Assembly (NCBI GenBank): GCA_964409775.1
Contig: CAYPEI010000018.1
Span: 16,870 to 80,869 of the forward strand
DNA length: 64,000 bases
DNA from: JAHBXL01 sp964409775
GTDB lineage: Bacteria; Planctomycetota; Phycisphaerae; Phycisphaerales; UBA1924
Direction: 5' to 3'
A model generated the notes under the pieces. That model did not search any database. It was given only the letters and a program-made list of their open reading frames with translations, and was not told the DNA's origin. Positions 55,011 through 63,082 of the stretch are shown here, in pieces (position 1 is the stretch's first letter; each line of letters starts with the position of its first letter). Position numbers and translations under genes: made by a program.

Positions 55011-55469
55011 ATGCCCGCGCTGCAGACTCGTCACTATGTCTACATCGTCAGCCTGCTGCTCATGACGCTCGTTCTCGCGTCATGCACCGGTTTCGACCTG
55101 GGCGACCTCGTCAAGGTCAAGACTCCCAACGTCATCCAGCAGACGACCGGCCTGCCGAGGGCGCTCAGCCTGAACGAGGCCGAGACCGAGTACGAGAACT
55201 GGTTCAACCAGACGCAGACCACCGGCGCGCAGTGGAAGAGCAACATCGAGCGGGCGGGCGAGATCCGCGGGTTGCTCGGCCAGCTCACCCTCTCGGCGCT
55301 CGACACCGTCGGCCCCACCGTCGCGGGCTTGCCGGTGCTCGGGCCGGCGCTCCCCGCGCTCACCGGCATCGTCGGCCTCTTCATCGGTTCGGGTCGTCTC
55401 CGCAAGGAGAAGGAAGCGTCGTTCAACAAGGGCCTGGAGAAGGGCCGTGACATGACCGCCGAGGCCTGA
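55011..55469 (+). CDS. Phage lipoprotein with C-terminal membrane segment
   Basis: A 152-residue protein from ATG 55011 with AAGGAG upstream. A lipobox (LLLMTLVLASC) leads a Gln/Thr/Asn-rich region and a helical part, then a C-terminal hydrophobic segment (ALPALTGIVGLFIGSGRL) and a basic KEKEASFNKGLEKGRD tail. A lipid-anchored protein with a second membrane segment is unusual for a tail gene; a spanin- or holin-like lysis role or a superinfection-exclusion role is possible. It lies 97 bp after Dcm. Confidence 0.65.
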   Translation: MPALQTRHYVYIVSLLLMTLVLASCTGFDLGDLVKVKTPNVIQQTTGLPRALSLNEAETEYENWFNQTQTTGAQWKSNIERAGEIRGLLGQLTLSALDTVGPTVAGLPVLGPALPALTGIVGLFIGSGRLRKEKEASFNKGLEKGRDMTAEA

Positions 55470-55486
55470 TCAAGGAGGACTCCCCC

Positions 55487-55765
55487 ATGCGGATCGTTCC
55501 CGGGCGCTTCGTCCGCGTTCCCAACAAGCCTCCGTACCAACACCCCGCCGCCAGTTCGGACTATTTCGCCACGCGCGGCGAGGTCGTCTGCGGCGGGCGG
55601 AGCGCCGATCTCGACCTGCTCTTCACGCCCACCGAGCTGCGCCGGGCGGCGCACCGCGCCCAGAGGAACCGTGAGGACATCCCGCCGGTGCGGCGGCGGT
55701 CGCTCATGGCCCTGCTCGAGCGGCTCTTCGGGGGCGCGGGGGGTGGGGGAGGTGGGGGGACGTGA
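55487..55765 (+). CDS. Small hypothetical phage protein with Gly-rich tail
   Basis: A 92-residue protein from ATG 55487 (AAGGAGG upstream). N-terminus RIVPGRFVRVPNKPPYQHPA, mid LDLLFTPTELRRAAHRAQRN, then a helix and a tail of nine glycines plus GT encoded by a G-rich tract that also holds the ribosome site of the next gene. No family is recognised. The gene and the next share the last four bases. Confidence 0.65.
   Translation: MRIVPGRFVRVPNKPPYQHPAASSDYFATRGEVVCGGRSADLDLLFTPTELRRAAHRAQRNREDIPPVRRRSLMALLERLFGGAGGGGGGGT
55730..55759 (+). repeat. G-tract capable of G-quadruplex at a gene junction
   Basis: Runs of 5, 6, 5, 2 and 6 guanines lie within 30 bp immediately before GTG 55762, meeting a G3+ four-run pattern. 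As DNA or mRNA this could fold and affect translation of the next gene; it also encodes the poly-Gly tail of the preceding protein. A second C-rich tract (59067-59097) precedes another tail gene. Confidence 0.5.
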
Positions 55766-56211
55766 TCACGATGCGGATCAAGGACATGTTCTTCGACCGC
55801 GCGGCGGTGGCCCGCGCGGTCGACAGGGCCAAACGGAAGGTGCTCAGCAAGGCCGGCGCCTTCATCCGCACGGCGGCCCGCACCAGCATCCGCAAGCGCA
55901 AGGGCTCCGCGCCGGCTGGGAAACCGCCCCACTCGCACGAGGGGAGCCTGCGCCGGCTGATCCTCTTCGGGTATGACAAGGCCGCCGACTCCGTGGTCGT
56001 TGGCCCGGTCGGGTTCGAGAAGAGCGCCGCGCCGCGAGCGTTGGAGCATGGCGGGGACACGGTCGTGCTGCGGCGTGTGGGAGGGAGGGGCGGGAGGCTC
56101 ACGTCGCAAAGGGTCAAGATCGTCGCGCGGCCGTACATGGCCCCGGCGCTGGAGAAGGAGCGGCCGAAGCTGCCGCTGCTGTGGCGGAACTCCATTCACA
56201 AGGGAGCCTGA
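55762..56211 (+). CDS. Tail-completion/head-closure-type protein (HK97 gp10-like)
   Basis: A 149-residue basic protein starting at GTG 55762 or ATG 55771. Helical N-terminus (AAVARAVDRAKRKVLSKAGA), FIRTAARTSIRKRKGSAPAG, and a C-terminal beta part with RPYMAPALEKERPKLPLLWR. The pattern (long helix, PYMxPAL, K/R-rich end) resembles HK97 gp10/phage morphogenesis proteins that close the head or tail. Role inferred from pattern. The stop lies 3 bp before the tape-measure start. Confidence 0.72.
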   Translation: MITMRIKDMFFDRAAVARAVDRAKRKVLSKAGAFIRTAARTSIRKRKGSAPAGKPPHSHEGSLRRLILFGYDKAADSVVVGPVGFEKSAAPRALEHGGDTVVLRRVGGRGGRLTSQRVKIVARPYMAPALEKERPKLPLLWRNSIHKGA

Positions 56212-56214
56212 TCG

Positions 56215-58218
56215 GTGGCCGACACTCGCGGCATCCGGGCTGGACGGGCGTTCGTCGAACTCGGCGTGAGCGACAGGCTCACCGCCGGGCTCCGACGCGC
56301 CCAGAAACAGCTCGAAGCCTTCGGGGCCGGCCTGCGGTCGATCGGCACGCGCATGGCGGCGATCGGCGTCGTCGCGGTCACGGCCCTTCTCGGCACGGCC
56401 AACGCGTTCTCGGAATCGGGCGACGCCCTCGACAAGATGAGCGCCCGCACCGGCGTGAGCGTCGAGGCCCTTAGCGAGCTCGGCTACGCGGCGGACCTCT
56501 CGGGCACGGACATGGAGACGCTGGAGAACGGCCTCCGTGTCATGCAGAAGACGCTGACCGAGGCGTCGCAAGGCTCGAAGGGGGCCAACGAGGAGCTCGC
56601 ACGGCTGGGCCTGACGGTGCAGAACCTGGCCGAGCTCTCGCCCGACGAGCAGTTCAAGCTGCTGGCCGAACGCATCTCGCGCATCCAGGACCCGGCCGCC
56701 CGGGCCGCGATGGCGATGGAGATCTTCGGCAAGGCCGGAACCAAGCTCCTGCCGCTCATGGCCGACGGCGCCGCGGGCATCGAGGCGATGCAGCAGGAGG
56801 CCCGAAGCCTCGGCCTCACCGTCAGCACCGAGACCGCCCGCGATGCCGCCGCGCTCAACGACGCGCTCGGCACACTCTGGAAGGTGCTCAAGCAGGGCGT
56901 GTTCGCCATCGGCGGGGCGCTCGCGCCGACGATGAAGGACCTGGCGGAACGGATCACCCGCATCGTCGTCGGTGTCACCACCTGGATCAAGGCGAACCGT
57001 GAGACGGTCGTGTGGGCACTGAAGGTCGCGGCGGCGGTCGCCGTCGCGGGCATCGCGATCGTCGGGTTGGGATACGTCATCTCCGGTATCGGCGCGACGC
57101 TTGGCATCGTCGCGGGCGTGATCGGCGGCATCGGGACCGCCTTCAGCCTGATCGGGGCCGCCGTTGCCGCGATCCTGTCGCCGGTCGGGCTGGCGATCGC
57201 CGCGATCGTGGCGCTCGGCGGCGTGCTCATCGTCACGACCGGCGTCGGCGGCGAGGCCCTCGCCTGGCTGGGCGAACAGTTCACACGCCTCCGCGACTGG
57301 GTGGCGAAGGTCGTCGGCGGCATCTCCGACGCCCTCGCGGCCGGCGACATCGCCTTGGCCGCGGAGATCCTGTGGCTGTCGCTGAAGGTGGTCTGGCAGC
57401 AGGGTGTCGCCGCGCTCAACAAGGTCTGGCTCGGGGCCAAGGAGTTCTTCGTCTCGACCGCCTACGGCATGTGGTACGGGGCGCTGGCCGCCGCGGAGGT
57501 CGTCTTCCACGCCCTCGAGGTCGCGTGGATCGAGACCACGTCGTTCCTCTCCAAGACCTGGACCAGCTTCACCAGCGGATTCCGACAGATCTGGGAGTCC
57601 GCCTCGTCATGGGTCGCCAAGCGGATGCTGGAGATCCAGGGACTGTTCGACTCCGGGCTCGACGTGGACGCCGCGAAGAGGGCCGTCGATGATCAACTCG
57701 AATCGCGCCTGGCGGAACTGGAGAGCGCGGCCCAGCGGCAGGTGGCCCAGCGCGAGGGGCAGCGAGCCGCCGAGCGTGAGCGGGCCGCCGCCCTGCACGA
57801 GGCCACGCTTGCCGGGATCGGTCAGGACTTTGAAGCGGCCCAGGCCGCGCTCAAGGCGAACACGGAGGCGGGGATCGCGGAGTCGCAAGCGGCGCTCGAC
57901 GCGGCGAAGCGGAAGCTCGCCGACGCCATCGAGCAGGCGCGGCTGAAGCGCGAGGCGGCGGACGCGGAGCGCGGCCCCGGCGTGGGAGGACGCACGCCGC
58001 GCGACCTGATGGCCGATTTCGAGGACCGGCTCGCCGGGCTCGGCGAGGTCATCGGCAAGGGGATCAGCGTGCGGGGCACGTTCAACGCCCGTGCCGCGCA
58101 GGGGCTGGAGTCCGACGGCGGCGCCGCCGAGCGCACGGCCCGCGCCACCGAGCAGACCGCCCGGCACACCAAGCGCCTGGCCGACGCCGCGCAGAGCGGC
58201 GGCCTGTCTTTCGCCTGA
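56215..58218 (+). CDS. Phage tail tape measure protein
   Basis: A 667-residue protein that sets tail length and later enters the host membrane. The start is GTG 56215 with AGGGAG upstream. RLTAGLRRAQKQLEAFGAGL and MSARTGVSVEALSELGYAAD are hallmarks of TIGR01760-type tape measures. A hydrophobic block of two or three TM segments (about 260-345, AAAVAVAGIAIVGLGYVISG, AAVAAILSPVGLAIAAIVAL) follows, then a coiled coil with Ala/Glu/Gln heptads at about 485-590. Length predicts a short to medium siphovirus tail. Confidence 0.9.
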   Translation: MADTRGIRAGRAFVELGVSDRLTAGLRRAQKQLEAFGAGLRSIGTRMAAIGVVAVTALLGTANAFSESGDALDKMSARTGVSVEALSELGYAADLSGTDMETLENGLRVMQKTLTEASQGSKGANEELARLGLTVQNLAELSPDEQFKLLAERISRIQDPAARAAMAMEIFGKAGTKLLPLMADGAAGIEAMQQEARSLGLTVSTETARDAAALNDALGTLWKVLKQGVFAIGGALAPTMKDLAERITRIVVGVTTWIKANRETVVWALKVAAAVAVAGIAIVGLGYVISGIGATLGIVAGVIGGIGTAFSLIGAAVAAILSPVGLAIAAIVALGGVLIVTTGVGGEALAWLGEQFTRLRDWVAKVVGGISDALAAGDIALAAEILWLSLKVVWQQGVAALNKVWLGAKEFFVSTAYGMWYGALAAAEVVFHALEVAWIETTSFLSKTWTSFTSGFRQIWESASSWVAKRMLEIQGLFDSGLDVDAAKRAVDDQLESRLAELESAAQRQVAQREGQRAAERERAAALHEATLAGIGQDFEAAQAALKANTEAGIAESQAALDAAKRKLADAIEQARLKREAADAERGPGVGGRTPRDLMADFEDRLAGLGEVIGKGISVRGTFNARAAQGLESDGGAAERTARATEQTARHTKRLADAAQSGGLSFA

Positions 58219-58247
58219 TGCAGCCGCTCGCGTAAGGAGACACGTTC

Positions 58248-59066
58248 GTGGCGATCACGGTGACGGAGAAGTTCGAGAGCCGCAAGTCCACCAAGGGCGA
58301 CAACCCTTCCTCCTCTTCGGCGGAGCTGGTCTACTCCGTGCGGGGCACCAACGACGACCTTGCGGCCCGCAATCAGGCGAAGAACACCAGCCCGGCGACG
58401 TACGACGGCATGCCCCGCCAGTCCGTCTCCGTCGAGCCCGTCGGCGATGAGTTGTGGGAAGCGATCGTCCGCTACGCGAAGAACCAGGGTGGCTCGCTCC
58501 CCGAGCCGGGCGAGAGCATCTTCTCCTTTGACACCGGCGGCGGAACGCAGCACATCACCCAGAGCAAGCAGACGGTGTCGTCGCACGCGCCTTCCGGCTC
58601 ATCCGCCCCTGGCTTCGGCGGCGCGATCGGCGTCACCGCCGACGGCGTCGAGGGCGTGGACATCACGGTCCCGGTCTTCCAGTTCTCCGAGACGCACTCC
58701 TTCTCCAACAACCAGGTGACGCCGTCGTACAAAGGCACGCTCTTCTCGCTCACCGGCAAGGTGAACGCCGGCGCGTTCAAGGGCTTCCAGGCGGGCGAGG
58801 TGCTCTTCCTCGGGGCGTCCGGGTCGCGCCGCGGCACTGATCCCGATGATGACTGGGAGATCACCTTCCGGTTCGCGGCCAGCCCGAACGCCGGCGGCAT
58901 CTCCGTCGGCAACATCAACGGCATCAGCAAGAAGGGGTGGGAGTACCTGTGGGTGCGGTACGCCGATCAGGAGGACACGGGGTCGCGCGCGATCGTGAAG
59001 CGCCCGGTCGCGGCGTATGTCGAGCGCGTGTACGACGAGGGCAACTTCGCGGGGCTTGGGATCTGA
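58248..59066 (+). CDS. Distal tail protein candidate
   Basis: A 272-residue beta-rich protein of unknown family from GTG 58248 (TAAGGAGA upstream). Mixed strands and Ser/Gly-rich loops: TKGDNPSSSSAELVYSVRGT, YDGMPRQSVSVEPVGDELWE, VPVFQFSETHSFSNNQ, VGNINGISKKGWEYLWVRYA. The first gene after the tape measure is normally a distal tail protein or baseplate hub subunit; that is a position-based guess. It is followed by a C-rich 35-bp spacer. Confidence 0.66.
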   Translation: MAITVTEKFESRKSTKGDNPSSSSAELVYSVRGTNDDLAARNQAKNTSPATYDGMPRQSVSVEPVGDELWEAIVRYAKNQGGSLPEPGESIFSFDTGGGTQHITQSKQTVSSHAPSGSSAPGFGGAIGVTADGVEGVDITVPVFQFSETHSFSNNQVTPSYKGTLFSLTGKVNAGAFKGFQAGEVLFLGASGSRRGTDPDDDWEITFRFAASPNAGGISVGNINGISKKGWEYLWVRYADQEDTGSRAIVKRPVAAYVERVYDEGNFAGLGI

Positions 59067-59102
59067 CCCCCCATCCCCACCCCCCGCCCCCCACCCCAGG
59101 AG

Positions 59103-60161
59103 ATGATGATGATGATGGGCGACGTGTTCCGCAAAGTCCGGTCAGGCCAGCCTCTCCGCATCCCCGCGGCGGCGTACAACGCCTTCGTCGATGCGGCGGT
59201 CGATCTGCGCCGGCGTGAGCGGAACACGAGCGCCGGGCCGGCGCTGGAGGCGGCGCAGCGCGGGGTGGGGGTCGTGCTGGTCCGCAACGACTCCGACGAG
59301 GAGATCGAGCCTTACCACGCACTGGCCATCACCGGCGTGCTCGTGCAGCCCGACAACGAGGACCAGGAGCGGACATTCCACAGCCGCACGCCGCTCACGG
59401 GCGAGATCGCCACCGAGGAATCGCCGTCGCTCTCGTTCGCGCTCACGCTCCAGCCGATCAAGCCGGGCGATCTCGGAAGGTGCGTGCTCACTGGCGTGAC
59501 GCCCGCGCGGGTCTTCATCACCAACGAGACGGACACGACGTGCGAGCTGTCTCCAGGCGAGACCGTCCTGGCCAGCACGCCGATGGGCGGCATCCCGATC
59601 CTGTGGAAGGAGCAGGGCGGGGGGGGCGGCGAGAAGTGGGCGGTCATCGAGATGGGCCGGCCCTCGCCCGGCCGCGTCACGGCGATCCTCGGCGCGGCGC
59701 AGCCCATTCCCACCGAGAACAACCGCTGGCGCTACCCGTGGGTCGAGGCCCGGATCGACGGCGACCCGGGCAGCGACACCTATCTCCGCTATGTCCCGGT
59801 GCCCGAAGGACTCTCGTCGCAGTTGCCCGGTGGCGGCGAAGACCCGACTCGCTTGGCGATCAACCGCTTCGAGGCCCACCACATGAACGCCCCCCCACCC
59901 GACGCCGGCGCCGGCTTCGGCGGGCTGCTGGGGCTGGGGCCGGTGTGCGCGTTGCCGGGCGTGCTGCCCAAGTGCCCGCCCGCGCGGTCGCTGCGGCCCC
60001 GTCTTGTGCCTATTCCCGAAGGCGTCTGCGTGCAGCTCGCCTGCGAACGCAACAGCAAGGGCAAACCGGTGTGGGTCTTCGAGGCCATGAGCCTGATCGA
60101 GATCGCCGACCCCGCCGACGAGCACCGCAAGTTCAACATCTACATCGAGGGGGGCGCATGA
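59103..60161 (+). CDS. Tail protein of unknown role, five ATGs at start
   Basis: A 352-residue protein whose frame opens with (ATG)5 at 59103-59117, so the true start is one of five methionines set by CAGGAG upstream. Body: helical N-terminus (IPAAAYNAFVDAAVDLRRRE), then beta-rich sequence with RCVLTGVTPARVFITNET, GGGGEKWAVIEMGRPSPGRV, NRWRYPWVEARIDGDPGSDT and FEAMSLIEIADPADE. No family is recognised. Likely a tail-tip or fibre subunit given order and beta content. Coupled by ATGA to the next gene. Confidence 0.66.
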   Translation: MMMMMGDVFRKVRSGQPLRIPAAAYNAFVDAAVDLRRRERNTSAGPALEAAQRGVGVVLVRNDSDEEIEPYHALAITGVLVQPDNEDQERTFHSRTPLTGEIATEESPSLSFALTLQPIKPGDLGRCVLTGVTPARVFITNETDTTCELSPGETVLASTPMGGIPILWKEQGGGGGEKWAVIEMGRPSPGRVTAILGAAQPIPTENNRWRYPWVEARIDGDPGSDTYLRYVPVPEGLSSQLPGGGEDPTRLAINRFEAHHMNAPPPDAGAGFGGLLGLGPVCALPGVLPKCPPARSLRPRLVPIPEGVCVQLACERNSKGKPVWVFEAMSLIEIADPADEHRKFNIYIEGGA

Positions 60162-60751
60162 CGACGACTCCTGTTTCCCCAGCCAAGCCCACACTCGACG
60201 CCCGCCGTGAGCACGAGCGCAGAAAGTACGTCGCGCTCGCCACGCCTGGCAGCGGGTACGGCGCGACCAACCACGGCGCGGCGGCGATCCTAATCGTGCA
60301 GCGCCTCAAGCCTCGCTACGTCATTGACTTCGGCTGCGGCCGAAACCTCTTTATACAGAGCCTTCGCCGCATCGGCATCGACGGGCTCGGGATCGACTTC
60401 GCCTTCCCCGAAACGGACATCCCGCGGGCGATGCACAAGACCGGACTGCTCGACGACGTCGCGGATGTGGTGACGAGCTTCGACGCACTGGAGCACCTGC
60501 TCCCGGAGGATGTGGACGCCGTGCTCGCCGAGATGCGGCGGGTGGCGCGGTGCCGGGGGCACTTCGTGCTCTCGATCTGCACGCGCCCGAGCCGGATCAC
60601 CGCCCTGGGCGAGAACCTGCACCCGACCGTGCGGCCCCTGGCGTGGTGGCTCGAACGCATCGGCCGCGTGGGTGTCGTGACCAATCCGAAGGCGGAGGGC
60701 CGGTACATCGTCGGGCGGTTCGCGGCCAAGGAGGGCTGTGGTTGTGCGTGA
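60158..60751 (+). CDS. Class I SAM-dependent methyltransferase
   Basis: A 197-residue methyltransferase with the Rossmann-like fold. Motif I is VIDFGCGRN, the acidic residue of motif II is in GLGIDFAFP, and post-I motif is VTSFDALEHLLPEDV; a Gly-Asn pair for SAM is present. It lacks the DPPY or NPPF motifs of DNA methylases, so the substrate is more likely protein, glycan or small molecule. ATG 60158 overlaps the previous stop by ATGA and its own end overlaps the next start, placing it in a tight trio with the DUF115/Maf-like and Hint-domain genes. Confidence 0.8.
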   Translation: MTTTPVSPAKPTLDARREHERRKYVALATPGSGYGATNHGAAAILIVQRLKPRYVIDFGCGRNLFIQSLRRIGIDGLGIDFAFPETDIPRAMHKTGLLDDVADVVTSFDALEHLLPEDVDAVLAEMRRVARCRGHFVLSICTRPSRITALGENLHPTVRPLAWWLERIGRVGVVTNPKAEGRYIVGRFAAKEGCGCA

Positions 60752-61670
60752 GAACCAGTCGGACATCGCGGCGCTCCAGGCCGGTCTGAAGGCGCGGAAG
60801 CCCGCGCGCGACGGCCTGCGCCTCTACACCGCTCCCCCCACCTTCGACTCGGTGTCTCTCGCGGGCTTCTACCGGGGGCGCTCCGCGTTCCTGGTCCTCT
60901 CGGGACCGTCGCTCACGCGGGTGGACCTCTCGCAGCTCAACAAGCGCGGCATCGTCACAATGGGCGTCAACAACTCGTGGACCGTCCACCGCCCGACGCT
61001 CTGGACCTGCGTGGACGATCCCGGTCGATTCATCGACACCGGCTGGAAGGACCCGGGCATCCTGAAGTTCGTGCCGACGTGCGCGTGGGACAAGCGGCTC
61101 CGCATCCAGAACCCCGACGGCACCATGCGCAACAGCGCCTTCCGCGTGCGGCAGATGCCATCCGTGTTCTTCTTCCGCCGCGCAGACCACTTCGACCATG
61201 AGCGGTTCCTGACGGGCGATTCGGTGCCGTGGGGGAACGATGCGAAACACCCCGACTCGCTCGGCATCACCGGCAAGCGGAGCGTCATGCTCGTGGCCCT
61301 GCGCCTGCTGCATCACCTGGGCTTCGGCACCGTGTACCTGCTCGGGTGCGACTTCAAGATGGCTCCCGACCGCAAGTATGCGTTCGAGGAGCACCGGGCA
61401 CCCAACGCCATCCGGCACAACAACATCCTGTACGAAGCCTTGGCCCGCCGCTTCGAGGCGCTGCGGCCGCACTTCGACAAGCACCGCTTCCGCGTGGTCA
61501 ACTGCTCACCCGGGAGCGAGCTCCAGGCGTTCGACCGCATGAACTTCGACGCGGCGGTGAAGGCCGCCTCCGCCGAGTGTTGGGGAGGCGGCAAGCCCGT
61601 GAACACGCAGGGCTGGTACGAACCGAACCCGCCCGCACAGAAGCCCACCCCGCAGGAGACCGCCCGGTGA
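60744..61670 (+). CDS. DUF115/Maf-type glycosyltransferase-like protein
   Basis: A 308-residue protein from GTG 60744 (GGAGG eight bases upstream; GTG 60738 is the alternative). RSAFLVLSGPSLTRVDLSQL and GIVTMGVNNSWTVHRPTLWT are the nucleotide-binding-type glycine and strand-turn patterns of DUF115 and Maf-like proteins; LWTCVDDPGRF and LLGCDFKMAPDRKYAF continue the pattern. Maf-group proteins attach nonulosonic sugars to flagellin Ser/Thr; here the neighbour is a Ser-rich protein. Substrate not shown; identification is by pattern and is moderate. Overlaps the next gene by GTGA. Confidence 0.68.
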   Translation: MRENQSDIAALQAGLKARKPARDGLRLYTAPPTFDSVSLAGFYRGRSAFLVLSGPSLTRVDLSQLNKRGIVTMGVNNSWTVHRPTLWTCVDDPGRFIDTGWKDPGILKFVPTCAWDKRLRIQNPDGTMRNSAFRVRQMPSVFFFRRADHFDHERFLTGDSVPWGNDAKHPDSLGITGKRSVMLVALRLLHHLGFGTVYLLGCDFKMAPDRKYAFEEHRAPNAIRHNNILYEALARRFEALRPHFDKHRFRVVNCSPGSELQAFDRMNFDAAVKAASAECWGGGKPVNTQGWYEPNPPAQKPTPQETAR

Positions 61671-63052
61671 GCGACGGCCCCACCCGCTACTACCTTTATA
61701 TACCGGTCTGGGCGACGGGCCGCCCGCCCCAGGGCGGCGGATCGAGCGACTACTCCACTCCCTCGGACACCGATACACCGGACAGTTCGTACTCGCCGCC
61801 AACCAGTACGCCGAGCATGCCCGCGAGCTACTCCACCACGGGCGACGTGATCTACACGACCGGCCCGGGTGGCACGCCCACGCTGACCTTTTATACCACC
61901 GGCGCCTTTACGAGCAACACGCCGGGCACGACGCACACGCCGTCGAATAGCGGGAACAGCGGCACGACCGACTCGATGCCATCCGCATCGAGCGGTTCTG
62001 GCTCCAATCCGAGCAGCGGATCGACATCGGACGGCAGCATGTCGTCGAGCATGCGCACCAGCGGGAGTTCATCGAGCGGCAGTTCCGGCGGTGGGGGCTC
62101 GTCGGGGATGAGCTCCGGGGTCAGCTCCGGCATGAGCTCCGGCGCATCCTCGGGCGGTTCATCCGGTGCATCATCCGGCGCTTCCTCTGGCGGGTCGTCA
62201 GGTGGAGGGTCATCGGGTGGCGGTGGCTCTTCCGGAGGTGGAAGTGGACCCGGCGGCTCAGGCCCCGGTGGTTCCGGTCCGGGGGGACCAGGCGGGCCCG
62301 GTGGACCTGGCGGAAGCGGTCCGGGCAGCAACTGCCTGCTCTTCGGTACCCTTGTCCGTCTCGAGGACGGACGCCTCACGCCCATCGAGAACCTCAAGCC
62401 CGGCGACCGCGTGGCGTCCATCCAAGTGCCCGGTCTTGAAGTCGACGTTCCGTACCGCGCCCAGTACAACTGGCTTTCCCATGACGGCCTGCGCGGCGCG
62501 GCGCCCGTCGCCGCCCGCGTCGCCAGCATCCGCCTCGGCGAGCACCACGGCTTCGTGGTCATCAACCGCCGCCTGAAGGCGACGCCCGAGCACCCGTTCA
62601 TGATCCGCCGCAACGCCCCCCCGCCTGCTCCCCCGCAGTGGGGCTTCACGTCCGCCGAGTTCGTCCAGCCCGGCGACTTCCTGATCGACGAACACCTCAA
62701 CGAAGAGGAAGTCGAGTCGGTTGTCCGCGTCGACGCACCGGCCCGCACCGTAGCGATTCACATCCCCGGAACGAACACCTTGCTCGCCGAGGGCGTGTGG
62801 GTTCACAACGACATGCCCGCCACCGTTCACAGCGGCTCCGGGAGTGGATCATCGTCCGGGTCAGGCTCCGGTTCGAACTCGGGCTCGAGCTCCGGGTCAA
62901 CCAGCGGCTCTTCCGGCAGCGGTTCGTCGTCCGGCAGCAAGTCCAGCGGTTCGTCGTCGTTCTCCTCCTCCGGCTCTTCGTCCGGGAGCGGTTCAGAGAG
63001 CATGAGTTCGAGCAGCCAGTCCGGCGGCGGCTCGACGGTAGTGCCGCTCTGA
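61667..63052 (+). CDS. Ser/Gly-rich tail protein with intein-like Hint domain
   Basis: A 461-residue protein from GTG 61667, coupled by GTGA to the previous gene. Residues 1-222 are low-complexity Ser/Thr/Gly/Pro (short repeats such as SSGASSGG and GPGGSGPGG). Residues 223-381 are a Hint (Hedgehog/intein) domain: Cys at 223 in NCLLFGTLVRLEDG, LKPGDRVASI, then LKATPEHPFMI with the block-B TxxH-type histidine, and at the end LLAEGVWVHN, with the Asn at 381 after His. Residues 382-461 are again Ser/Gly-rich. The +1 residue is Asp, not Cys/Ser/Thr, so cleavage rather than splicing is expected, as in bacterial intein-like domains. Location after tail genes suggests a surface tail component. Confidence 0.85.
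   Translation: MSDGPTRYYLYIPVWATGRPPQGGGSSDYSTPSDTDTPDSSYSPPTSTPSMPASYSTTGDVIYTTGPGGTPTLTFYTTGAFTSNTPGTTHTPSNSGNSGTTDSMPSASSGSGSNPSSGSTSDGSMSSSMRTSGSSSSGSSGGGGSSGMSSGVSSGMSSGASSGGSSGASSGASSGGSSGGGSSGGGGSSGGGSGPGGSGPGGSGPGGPGGPGGPGGSGPGSNCLLFGTLVRLEDGRLTPIENLKPGDRVASIQVPGLEVDVPYRAQYNWLSHDGLRGAAPVAARVASIRLGEHHGFVVINRRLKATPEHPFMIRRNAPPPAPPQWGFTSAEFVQPGDFLIDEHLNEEEVESVVRVDAPARTVAIHIPGTNTLLAEGVWVHNDMPATVHSGSGSGSSSGSGSGSNSGSSSGSTSGSSGSGSSSGSKSSGSSSFSSSGSSSGSGSESMSSSSQSGGGSTVVPL
62041..63040 (+). repeat. Degenerate Ser/Gly codon repeats flanking the Hint domain
   Basis: 62041-62330 and 62830-63040 are built from irregular repeats of short GGC, TCC, TCG and GGT units that encode Ser/Gly/Pro runs, with the Hint domain between. 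Repeat units are variable in length, so slipped-strand expansion is likely. They are coding repeats, not a CRISPR array. Confidence 0.8.
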
Positions 63053-63082
63053 ATCCTGCGCTCTCAGGCAACGATCCTGTTG

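Larger units (their letters stand above)
27600..63052. mobile_element. Tailed-phage prophage (left end at about 27.6 kb, right end undefined)
   Basis: A serine recombinase at the left end is followed by phage replication, packaging, head and tail modules in conventional order. The left boundary is placed just after the P-type ATPase; the right boundary may be near 63.05 kb or outside the window because no att repeat, endolysin or host gene of certain identity was found. The combination of lambda-type portal and GpA-type terminase with a Mu gpT-like capsid fused to its protease and a long tape measure indicates a siphovirus-like particle. The metal cluster at 17-27.5 kb might have arrived separately. 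Confidence 0.85.

Noticed and set aside
61229..61666. Upstream extension of the Hint-domain frame
   Set aside because: It lies inside the DUF115-like gene in another frame and has shadow composition; GTG 61667 with the GTGA overlap is the better start.
62041..62330. Dense short repeats resembling a CRISPR or satellite array
   Set aside because: Units are irregular, in frame, and encode Ser/Gly; no spacer structure exists.
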